A program made the translations under genes and the position numbers. A DNA stretch of 48,924 bases. Origin: a virus. The DNA is taken from IMG/VR virus record IMGVR_UViG_3300018080_008420, positions 1-48,924 of that record. One strand, given 5' to 3'. Below the pieces are notes generated by a model, which saw only the letters and a program-made list of their open reading frames with translations, was not told the origin of the DNA and searched no databases. Shown one piece after another: positions 38,887 through 44,509 of this stretch. Position 1 is the stretch's first letter, and every line of letters starts with the position of its first letter.

Positions 38887-39488
38887 TTGCAAGCCTCCCG
38901 GAGAGGGAGCTCGGTCCCGTCCCGATACCGGACGACGATCTCGAAGTCCTCTCCGAGCTCGGTATCCTCTGGCTCCGGAGTGTCGACGTAGTTCCCGGAG
39001 AGGCCCGGGAGCTTTTGCGTATTGCCCAAGGCGCCCGGGAGCTCCATAGGCTCCGCCTCCTCGAGGAGCCGCTCGAGCTCGGAGATCCGGTTCTCGAGAT
39101 CTTCTATCCCCTGGCGCTCCTCCTCGAGAGCCTTGACCCGACCCGCGAGCTCGGCGACCGCCGGCCCGATCTTGTCGAAGCCGAGTGTCCGGAGAATGAA
39201 CGCCGCCCTCTTCCATGTCCGGGCAAAGCTCCCGCCGTCGGCGACTCGCTCGTTCGCGAGTTGTAGGACCGGAGTCGTATTTATCTCCGGGTCCGATTCG
39301 TGAACCATTTCGACGACGACCGGATCTCCCTCTCGGATCCGTACCGTACCGTACCGAGCTCCGCCACTCGCGAGGCCCGTCCCGTTGAGTTTCGCCCTCA
39401 TGGCGTCCGCGATCTTCATGTCCCAATCGAGCGGCGCCCCCGTAAGAAAGTTCCCGAGCTCCCATACCTTCCGCGTTGTCTCTTTCAT
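38883..39488 (-). CDS. Unknown coiled-coil protein
   Basis: A 201-residue protein. A leading alpha/beta part (VWELGNFLTGAPLDWDMKIADAMRAKL) precedes a coiled coil at about residues 110-145 (AVAELAGRVKALEEERQGIEDLENRISELERLLEEAE) and an acidic beta-like end. No family recognised. The repeated leader lies just upstream of its ATG. Confidence 0.65.
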   Translation of the reverse strand: MKETTRKVWELGNFLTGAPLDWDMKIADAMRAKLNGTGLASGGARYGTVRIREGDPVVVEMVHESDPEINTTPVLQLANERVADGGSFARTWKRAAFILRTLGFDKIGPAVAELAGRVKALEEERQGIEDLENRISELERLLEEAEPMELPGALGNTQKLPGLSGNYVDTPEPEDTELGEDFEIVVRYRDGTELPLREACK

Positions 39489-39494
39489 GCTGTT

Positions 39495-39506
39495 CTCTCC
39501 TTGGTC
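39495..39506 (-). promoter_or_regulatory. Repeated leader/ribosome site
   Basis: GACCAAGGAGAG, six bases before the coiled-coil gene start. Member of the seven-copy leader set. Confidence 0.65.
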
Positions 39507-39519
39507 TTTGGTCCTTCGG

Positions 39520-39780
39520 TTAGGATTTGATCTCTTCGATTTGCCGAGCGAGCTCCTCGCAAGCCTTGTCCTCGAGAGTGAGAAGAACGACGTCGAGACG
39601 CTCGACCGTCGCCGGATGTTGAGGTTCGCCCTTGAAGTACCTCGAGACGCCGGCCTTCCCTGGCGACTCGCCGGTCTCCTCGAGTACCCAATCGAGGAAC
39701 CAAGCTTGGGCCCCCCTCTTCGTCTTCTCGGGATCGAGGACCCGCTTTACCGCTTCGATTCTTTCCGTCTTGGTCCGCAT
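39520..39780 (-). CDS. Small Cro-like DNA-binding protein
   Basis: An 86-residue protein, MRTKTERIEAVKRVLDPEKTK at the start. The AWFLDWVLEETGESPGKAGVSRYFKGEPQHPATVERL segment fits a helix-turn-helix with a GxSRYxxGEP turn, and a C-terminal helix follows. It may control early genes; two dyads sit in the control region at 42.8 kb. DNA binding is inferred from the pattern only. Confidence 0.55.
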   Translation of the reverse strand: MRTKTERIEAVKRVLDPEKTKRGAQAWFLDWVLEETGESPGKAGVSRYFKGEPQHPATVERLDVVLLTLEDKACEELARQIEEIKS

Positions 39781-39783
39781 GGT

Positions 39784-39796
39784 CTCTCCTTGGTCG
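39784..39796 (-). promoter_or_regulatory. Repeated leader/ribosome site
   Basis: CGACCAAGGAGAG, three bases before the Cro-like gene start. Member of the seven-copy leader set. Confidence 0.65.
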
Positions 39797-39829
39797 ACCT
39801 TGCACGTTAAAAGGGAGCCGGAACAAAGG

Positions 39830-40024
39830 TCAAGTTTTCCGTTCCGCGTCCTTCGTCGTCTTGAAGTGTTCCGACTTGTCCGCTTCCGCTTTCCGGAAGG
39901 AGGAGAAAGGAAGGCCCTCCGAGGCGAGCCGTTCGATTCCGCGCCAACCGCAAGAGCAAACGCCTTGGTGCCCGTAAGGCCGGCCGGCGTCGCGAAGGAT
40001 CTTTACTCCGGGATTGTGCTTCAT
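39830..40024 (-). CDS. Small unknown protein with CxC pair
   Basis: A 64-residue basic protein, MKHNPGVKILRDAGRPYGHQG then VCSCGWRG. The CxCGW pair resembles half of a zinc-ribbon. The repeated leader motif precedes the start. No family recognised. Confidence 0.55.
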   Translation of the reverse strand: MKHNPGVKILRDAGRPYGHQGVCSCGWRGIERLASEGLPFSSFRKAEADKSEHFKTTKDAERKT

Positions 40025-40030
40025 GTCGTC

Positions 40031-40045
40031 CTCTCCTTGGTCGTT
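40031..40045 (-). promoter_or_regulatory. Repeated leader/ribosome site
   Basis: AACGACCAAGGAGAG, six bases before the small CxC gene start. Best match to the leader consensus together with the copy at 32296. Confidence 0.7.
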
Positions 40046-40820
40046 AGTTGAGCTCTCGAGCCCAACGGGTCTTTCTGCAAGTCGGAGCCTTGTCGGTCCG
40101 AGCTCGCGAGGGTCGATTCCATGTCCCGCCCTTCGTCCGAGCCTCCGGAGTCCAGCCGGCCGCCCGGAGCGAGGTCCCGCTCTCCGTTTCTAGGGTGTAC
40201 GTAATGATCTTCTCGAAGCCGCGTCGCTTCGCTTCCCGGGCCGCTTCCGCGTACGCTTGGCTCGCCGCGTTCCATAGGAGCTCGCCCTCGATTGAATCAT
40301 GCGCCAAGCAAAGCCGGTTTACCTCGACCGTCGTCGTACCGTCGATCATGCGGGCAACCGGTCGACCGACCATAACGACGCCGACGAGATCGGGCCCGTT
40401 ATGGATCCCGTATCCCCAACGCCAGGAGACCGGCGGCCGGTTGTGCCTATGGTGGTCGAGGACGAACGCCTTCGCCGTCTTGAGGTCGATCGGCTCGAGA
40501 CGGATACCGAAGTCGAGGAGGGCCCGCCCGTCTCCGGAGGCAACCGTCCGGAGCTCGATCCCATGACCGGCGAAGACCCGACGGAGCGAGGAGAGGTATT
40601 CCTTCCGCTCGTCCCGGCCCATTGTCCGGAGAGCCTCCGAGAGATCCTCCCGGAGGTCTTCCTCGGCGTCTCCACAGCAAGCGACGACTTGAAAGGCCCT
40701 CTCCTCCGGATAAACCTCGAAGAGGTCCCAAGCCCAAAGCTCGCCGCAAAAAGGACAAGTCTCGCCGGTCGTATAACCGCCAGCGAAGAGAACGTCGGGC
40801 TCCCAATGAAGCTCGCTCAT
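40044..40820 (-). CDS. XF1762-family GNAT-like protein
   Basis: A 258-residue protein. CPFC at residues 22-25 and ACCG near 47-50 suggest an N-terminal zinc ribbon. Residues 123-205 match the XF1762-type family, a GNAT-like fold: HRHNRPPVSWRWGYGI, LVGVVMVGRPVARMI, TVEVNRLCLAHD and a YTLETESGTSLRAAGW element near the end. Phage Mu Mom, which modifies adenines in DNA, has a GNAT-like fold, so a link to DNA modification is possible. Its ATG sits at the stop of the DpdA-like gene (TAATG), so the two are coupled. Confidence 0.7.
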   Translation of the reverse strand: MSELHWEPDVLFAGGYTTGETCPFCGELWAWDLFEVYPEERAFQVVACCGDAEEDLREDLSEALRTMGRDERKEYLSSLRRVFAGHGIELRTVASGDGRALLDFGIRLEPIDLKTAKAFVLDHHRHNRPPVSWRWGYGIHNGPDLVGVVMVGRPVARMIDGTTTVEVNRLCLAHDSIEGELLWNAASQAYAEAAREAKRRGFEKIITYTLETESGTSLRAAGWTPEARTKGGTWNRPSRARTDKAPTCRKTRWARELN

Positions 40821-41548
40821 TATGCGACCCTCTCCTTCGCGAGCTCCTTATCGGCGACTTCGAGGAATCGAGTCCAACGAGATCCGCCGAGCCGTACCGG
40901 GTGGGCCGAATCCGCCGAGTCCGAACCGGCCGAGACAGCGTCCCGGATCCGGCTTTGAGTCGCCCGGCCGAAATGGAGCTTAAGACCCCAACGGTCCGCG
41001 AGCTCGCGCCAGATTCCGACCGTCTCCTTAAAGTCGTCGGACCCTCCGACAAAGAGGTACGCGAGCTTGGAGAGAATCGGCTCGTCCGTCTCGGGATCCC
41101 GGAGCTCCTCGAGGGCTTCCGGGCTCATTCCGTCTTGAACCGCCAGCGCCAGAGGAAGGAGCCCGTACCCGGAGCCGTAGTAATGCCCGAACGGGTCGAC
41201 CTCTTCTTGAAGACCGTCGAGCTCGTACTCCTCGAGCCAAGCGAGCGACTCGAGGATCGAATCCGGATCCGCCGGCCGGTCCGGAATCACAACGAAGAGC
41301 GGGAGCGAACCGCGATCGTAAACGACCGAGCTCGCCTCATGGAGTTTCTTCTCGAAGGTCCGGAAGCGAGGAGCGTAATCCTCGTCGTTATTCCATGCCC
41401 GGAAGACGCCGTTATCGAGAGCCCAAGGCTCGCCGTCGAAAGGATTGATCGGCCTCTCGACGTACATCCGACCCCACCCTCTCGGGTAGGAGTCGGAGAG
41501 CTTCGCCGAGCCGTTGCTCATTTCGCCGAGAAGATAGGTCGTCGTCAT
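40820..41548 (-). CDS. DpdA-like DNA deazaguanine transglycosylase
   Basis: A 242-residue protein of the tRNA-guanine transglycosylase superfamily, DpdA-type. Diagnostic parts are PWALDNGVFRAW (D45), LFVVIPDRPADPDSIL (85-99), LALAVQDGMSPEAL (133-146), LFVGGSDDFKETV (165-177), then LHFGRATQSRIRDAVSAGSDSADSAHP (191-217). The D in SADS (D213) matches the catalytic aspartate of this superfamily, and no cysteine-type zinc site of tRNA enzymes is present. Family members exchange guanine in DNA for a 7-deazaguanine. No queuosine-precursor genes are seen, so substrate would come from the host. Coupled to the GNAT-like gene. Confidence 0.72.
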   Translation of the reverse strand: MTTTYLLGEMSNGSAKLSDSYPRGWGRMYVERPINPFDGEPWALDNGVFRAWNNDEDYAPRFRTFEKKLHEASSVVYDRGSLPLFVVIPDRPADPDSILESLAWLEEYELDGLQEEVDPFGHYYGSGYGLLPLALAVQDGMSPEALEELRDPETDEPILSKLAYLFVGGSDDFKETVGIWRELADRWGLKLHFGRATQSRIRDAVSAGSDSADSAHPVRLGGSRWTRFLEVADKELAKERVA

Positions 41549-41670
41549 TTGGAAGCCCTCCGGAGCATTGCCTCGTTATTCGTCCTCATGGACCGAATCG
41601 CGTCGCCCTCGGTCGGATGAAAAGCGACCGTAAGCTCGTCGGAAAAACGTCCGTCGATCCGCGTTACCAA
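41545..41670 (-). CDS. Small protein with uncertain start
   Basis: The frame that ends in TGA overlapping the DpdA-like ATG (ATGA) reads well for at least 60 codons: upstream residues SAKIQYYAVKRVGDRVAEI, then VTRIDGRFSDELTVAFHP and a helical end. The first usable start is TTG at 41670, giving 41 residues with GGAG three bases upstream, but coding sense extends back to about 41733, where only ACG and GTC codons follow a ribosome-site-like AGGAG. It may use a rare start or be translated by coupling from the upstream gene. No family recognised. Confidence 0.45.
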   Translation of the reverse strand: MVTRIDGRFSDELTVAFHPTEGDAIRSMRTNNEAMLRRASK

Positions 41671-41734
41671 AATCTCCGCGACCCGGTCGCCGACCCGCTT
41701 TACTGCGTAATACTGAATCTTCGCCGAGACCGTC

Positions 41735-42763
41735 TTAGGCCCGCTCCTGTTTGAGGGAGATAAGGGCCGACTGAGCGAGAGCGATATGGTAGTACGCCCG
41801 GTCGAGCGGCGTCGCGTCCTCGTTCTTGTGAACCCGATCGAAGAGGTCGACGAAGTTCATGCTCTCGCCGGCTTCCCGCGTCTCCGGATGGAGCGAGCAA
41901 GCCAGGATGTTGAGGAGGCTCTCGAGCCTGTCGATCTCCTCGGCCGAACATTTCCGGGCGCCCTCTTCGGAGAGGAGGGCGTATGCGGTCTCGAGGGCCT
42001 TGGTCGCGTAGTTCGGAACCTCGACCGGCTCGGGCGTCGGCTCTTCGGTCTTCGCGAACTTCTTCTCGGCCCGCTTCCTGGCGCCGTCGAGATAACGCTC
42101 GATCCATGCTTCCCGAGCTTCGAAGGTCGTAAAGAGGAGTTTCGGCTTGGAGGCGCCGAAGCGAACCGAGTCCCGGGTCGCTTGAGGCTTGGCGGAGAAG
42201 TAATAACCGGCTCGGGCGTCGGCCTCGGCCTTTTCCTCGTCGGAGAGAGAGTCGAACCTCGGGTCTCCGGTTACCGGATTGACCCGAACCCTCCCGAGCT
42301 TGATCGTCGTCCCGACGAGCCGGCCCTTTTGGTCCCGGACCGAGAAGTCGACCATTCTCGTACCCTCGTCTCGTACGACCTCGCTTTGCCCGGCCCACCG
42401 GGAAATCCTTCCGTCTTCCTTCTTCGTCTTCTTAATCATGGTCTCGCCTTTCGTTTGGGTCTCTTCTTGGTCGTTATCCTGGCCGGCGGCCTCGAACGTA
42501 TGTCCGAGGCAACCGGAAACCTTGCACTCCGTAACGCCGACGATCGCTTCGCGGCCGGCGTCGGTAATCGTCCAACGAGCTTTGGGGTGTCGGCCCTTGC
42601 CGGAGATCGGCCGGCGGGCGACGAGGCCCTTCTCGCGGAGAGGGAGAAGAGCTCGGTCTTTCATGCCGGCGACTTGACCGTCGACCTCGTCGGCGATCCA
42701 GAGGAGGACATGAGTTTGGTTCGGCGTGAGCTTTGTCGTCTTGGTCGTCGTCGCGTTGCTCAT
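41735..42763 (-). CDS. HTH-like domain fused to unknown domain
   Basis: A 342-residue protein, start MSNATTTKTTKLTPNQTHVLLW at 42763 behind AAAGGAAA. Residues about 12-75 (NQTHVLLWIADEVDGQVAGMKDRALLPLREKGLVARRPISGKGRHPKARWTITDAG) resemble a MarR/PadR-type winged helix. From MIKKTKKEDGRISRWAG (internal ATG at 42439) a second domain begins (RFDSLSDEEKAEADARAGYYFSAKPQATRDSVRFGASKPK). A copy of the repeated leader, followed by AAAGGCGAGACC, lies before the internal ATG, so the second part may also be made on its own. Confidence 0.6.
   Translation of the reverse strand: MSNATTTKTTKLTPNQTHVLLWIADEVDGQVAGMKDRALLPLREKGLVARRPISGKGRHPKARWTITDAGREAIVGVTECKVSGCLGHTFEAAGQDNDQEETQTKGETMIKKTKKEDGRISRWAGQSEVVRDEGTRMVDFSVRDQKGRLVGTTIKLGRVRVNPVTGDPRFDSLSDEEKAEADARAGYYFSAKPQATRDSVRFGASKPKLLFTTFEAREAWIERYLDGARKRAEKKFAKTEEPTPEPVEVPNYATKALETAYALLSEEGARKCSAEEIDRLESLLNILACSLHPETREAGESMNFVDLFDRVHKNEDATPLDRAYYHIALAQSALISLKQERA
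42461..42475 (-). promoter_or_regulatory. Repeated leader inside an open reading frame
   Basis: AACGACCAAGAAGAG, 21 bases before the internal ATG at 42439, with an extra ribosome-site-like AAAGG closer in. This copy lies within a continuous frame, suggesting two once-separate genes joined by loss of a stop codon. Confidence 0.55.
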
Positions 42764-42787
42764 TGTGTTTCCTTTCTTCGAGGGTCC

Positions 42788-42800
42788 GTCTCCTTGGTCG
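42788..42800 (-). promoter_or_regulatory. Repeated leader upstream of first early gene
   Basis: CGACCAAGGAGAC, 24 bases before the ATG at 42763 and therefore not itself the ribosome site, which is AAAGGAAA nearer the start. Member of the seven-copy leader set. Confidence 0.6.
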
Positions 42801-42810
42801 CTATCAAGTT

Positions 42811-42827
42811 CGTTCCCTACGGGAACG
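42811..42827. promoter_or_regulatory. Perfect dyad, candidate operator
   Basis: CGTTCCC-TAC-GGGAACG, seven paired bases around a three-base centre, just upstream of the first early gene. The symmetric shape suits a dimeric repressor; the Cro-like gene at 39520 is a candidate regulator. Function is inferred. Confidence 0.5.
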
Positions 42828-42892
42828 AGGTCAAGCGAAAAATTCCAGTTTTCTAGAATTTGTCGCAAAATCGGCGAAATTCTTACAAAAGC

Positions 42893-42919
42893 TTCGGGAG
42901 ACCTTCGGGTTTTTTCGGG
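42893..42919 (-). repeat. Triple CCCGAA iteron cluster 1
   Basis: Three copies of CCCGAA on the minus strand at 42919-42914, 42909-42904 and 42898-42893, spaced 10 and 11 bases, one helical turn each. A second inverted cluster lies at 43861-43886. The spacing suggests binding sites for one protein on one face of the helix. Confidence 0.55.
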
Positions 42920-42943
42920 AGCGATTGGTAACGGAAAAGACGA

Positions 42944-42975
42944 GGGCCCTCCCGGAGCAAGTCCGAAGAGGGCCC
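42944..42975 (-). terminator. Rho-independent terminator after the spanin-like gene
   Basis: On the minus strand, GGGCCCTC and GAGGGCCC pair over eight bases; CGGA/TCCG adds a second stem inside. The sequence after the hairpin is TCGTCTTTTCC, a short T run. It lies 140 bases downstream of the late operon's last gene, so it likely ends late transcription before the early promoter region. Confidence 0.75.
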
Positions 42976-43027
42976 AAGGGCGCCCGGTAGAACCTCAACC
43001 GCGAGAGGCGCGAGGAGGGAGCCGGAA

Positions 43028-43042
43028 GACCGGACGCCGGTC
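43028..43042 (-). other. Perfect short hairpin
   Basis: GACCGG-CGT-CCGGTC on the minus strand (arms of six bases, three-base loop). It lies between two other hairpins in the control region and may be a processing or binding element. No T run follows. Confidence 0.35.
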
Positions 43043-43080
43043 CTACGCTTCGACCAAGAAGCTTCCGACCGTCCTACAAA

Positions 43081-43105
43081 TTACCCGGCCCCGAGAGACC
43101 GGTAA
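43081..43105 (-). terminator. Weak terminator-like hairpin after the spanin-like gene
   Basis: TTACCGG pairs with CCGGGTAA (one bulged base) and is followed by TTTG, 10 bases after the stop. It is weaker than the hairpin at 42944-42975, so the two may act together. Confidence 0.4.
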
Positions 43106-43115
43106 AGGCAAACGT

Positions 43116-43823
43116 TTATCCGCCCTTGATTAGCAAGCCGAGACCGAGGCCGATCGCGCCAGCAATCCCGATCGTCTTCTTCTTCTTGAAGAGCTCGGAG
43201 AAGAAGCTCGGGTCTTCAAGGTCCCGAAGGATCGCGAGCTCTTGCTCGCATAGGATACAACGTCCCTCGGTTATCTCGAGGAGTTGTTCGGTATTCGAAA
43301 ACCGGGTCCTCCAAATGAGGACCTCTCCCTCTGTCGCCTCAATCGTTTCTTGCAACCGAAAAAGGAGCTCGTCGCTCGCGAGGGCCGCCCGTCGGTCCGC
43401 TTGCAAATGCTCCGCGAGTTGAACCCGAGCCGTATCGAGAACTTCGTCGAGAGGAGGTTTCGCGGCCTCTCTGGCGATCTCGAGCGTCGCGGAAAGGTCC
43501 TCGCCCGTCTCGAGGGCATCCGCCTGTCCTTCGGCCATTTGAGCGGCCGCAATGACCGCCAACGAGTCGGCCCTCCTTCGTTGCTCCGCGAGATCCTCGA
43601 GGACGACGTCCGTCCTCTCCTTCTCGAGCTCGATCTTCGCTCGGAGCTCCTCGGCCTCGAGCGTCGCCGCCTCCCGCTCGAGCGCCAGAGAGTCCGCTAA
43701 GGCGAGCGCCTCCCGTCTCGCTTCCATGCCGGACAACGTCGACCAAACCGCATAAATGCCGGTCGCGAGAATGACGAGAACCGCGACCCATGCAAACGTC
43801 GAGGCGCCTCTTCGATCCCTCAT
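43116..43823 (-). CDS. Coiled-coil membrane protein, i-spanin-like
   Basis: A 235-residue protein with one N-terminal membrane helix (residues 11-28, AWVAVLVILATGIYAVWS), a long charged coiled coil (33-110), CILC at 189-192, and a second hydrophobic stretch near the end (TIGIAGAIGLGLGLLIKGG). N-terminal anchor plus periplasmic coil is the plan of inner-membrane spanins that fuse membranes at lysis, and it lies beside a DUF5675 gene. The C-terminal hydrophobic stretch is unusual for Rz and no Rz1-like lipoprotein is visible, so a virion-associated or other membrane role remains possible. Confidence 0.5.
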   Translation of the reverse strand: MRDRRGASTFAWVAVLVILATGIYAVWSTLSGMEARREALALADSLALEREAATLEAEELRAKIELEKERTDVVLEDLAEQRRRADSLAVIAAAQMAEGQADALETGEDLSATLEIAREAAKPPLDEVLDTARVQLAEHLQADRRAALASDELLFRLQETIEATEGEVLIWRTRFSNTEQLLEITEGRCILCEQELAILRDLEDPSFFSELFKKKKTIGIAGAIGLGLGLLIKGG

Positions 43824-43860
43824 TTCGACCTCTCTTTTTTTGGAAAAATTGCCCCCGGAT

Positions 43861-43886
43861 CCCGAAAAACCCGAAAGCTTCCCGAA
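43861..43886 (+). repeat. Triple CCCGAA iteron cluster 2 (inverted)
   Basis: Three CCCGAA copies on the plus strand at 43861, 43870 and 43881, spaced 9 and 11 bases, pointing opposite to cluster 1. The two clusters flank the spanin-like gene about 0.95 kb apart. Confidence 0.5.
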
Positions 43887-43985
43887 ATGCCGCCAGGAAG
43901 CTCATAAATCCGTTTTAACGGCCGTCGGCCCCTCAAACGTACGCTAAGACCTTTTTCCCGCCGACGTAAGTTCGCCAATAACGAC

Positions 43986-44016
43986 GGGCCTTTCCGGAGG
44001 GCCTCCGTTTTGGCCC
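43986..44016. repeat. Imperfect cruciform
   Basis: GGGCC (43986-43990) pairs with GGCCC (44012-44016), and inside CGGAG (43995-43999) pairs with CTCCG (44003-44007). Followed on neither strand by a run of T as long as a classical terminator, although TTTT lies inside the outer arm. Purpose not readable. Confidence 0.35.
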
Positions 44017-44062
44017 AAGGGTTGCAAAGGAAAAGCTCTCCCAAAACAAAAACCCGAAACTT

Positions 44063-44509
44063 TCAGAGCTCCCGGATATGGACCCAAACCCGATCGCCAG
44101 CCTCGAGGGCCGCGATAACCTTCCGGTAAAGAGCGACGTAAGCCGGCGTCGATCGACCGATCTCAAACTCGCCCGTCGGTAGGATAACCGGGAGCTCGCC
44201 GACGAGCGGGCAACCCGCCGTATCGTCGGCGTCGTTCCCGATATGGATATAAACCCACTCGAAGCCGGGTACGTCTTGAAGCCAGAGCATACCCTTATGC
44301 AAGTCCGGAAACCGAGCCTTGTACTTCTTATGGAGACCGCCAGCCTTGCGGAGCTTGATCTCGTACGATCCGACCGGAATACAAGTATATCCCGGTACCT
44401 TGACGTCCCGACGCTCGTCCTCGAGGGAGAAGAAGGAGAGAGACCCGAGCGAAATACGGCCGAGAGTCGAGTCCCGGCCGTATCCCATTCGAGAGAGGTA
44501 AAGGTTCAT
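44063..44509 (-). CDS. DUF5675 family protein, candidate lysis enzyme
   Basis: A 148-residue protein. VKVPGYTCIPVGSYEIKL (residues 36-53) and LWLQDVPGFEWVYIHIGNDADDTAGCPLVG (75-104) match the DUF5675 family. H89 and C100 with intervening GNxxxDTxGC resemble the H...(S/T)xGC centre of YkuD L,D-transpeptidases, so action on peptidoglycan is possible. It lies between the fibre gene and the spanin-like gene, where lysis genes often are, and no other endolysin is visible in the genome. Enzyme activity is inferred. Confidence 0.7.
   Translation of the reverse strand: MNLYLSRMGYGRDSTLGRISLGSLSFFSLEDERRDVKVPGYTCIPVGSYEIKLRKAGGLHKKYKARFPDLHKGMLWLQDVPGFEWVYIHIGNDADDTAGCPLVGELPVILPTGEFEIGRSTPAYVALYRKVIAALEAGDRVWVHIREL

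Larger units (their letters stand above)
42764..43115 (-). promoter_or_regulatory. Main noncoding control region
   Basis: A 352-base gap with no convincing gene, between the spanin-like gene and the first early gene. It holds, in transcription order, a hairpin at 43105-43081 followed by TTTG, a perfect hairpin at 43042-43028, a strong terminator at 42975-42944, three TTCGGG elements (42919-42893), an A+T-rich stretch with dyad AAATTC/GAATTT (42861-42840), and a dyad CGTTCCC-TAC-GGGAACG (42827-42811). The A+T-rich stretch is the likeliest promoter; a -35-like TTGACC overlaps the dyad side, but the nearest -10-like hexamer is 21 bases off, so no promoter is named. Confidence 0.55.
43824..44062 (-). 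other. Noncoding gap with repeats and a cruciform
   Basis: A 239-base gap without a convincing gene. It contains CCCGAA iteron cluster 2 (43861-43886), a single further CCCGAA (44053-44058), and a symmetrical element at 43986-44016 in which GGGCC/GGCCC flank CGGAG/CTCCG. Just after the upstream stop, AGCTCT and AGAGCT pair across 25 bases and are followed by TTTTCC, a weak terminator-like pattern. Confidence 0.45.

Noticed and set aside
43820-44044. TTG-started frame of 74 residues ending in an ATGA overlap with the spanin-like gene
   Set aside because: No ribosome site, it covers the iteron cluster and cruciform, and its composition is basic and random-like. The ATGA overlap can arise by chance.
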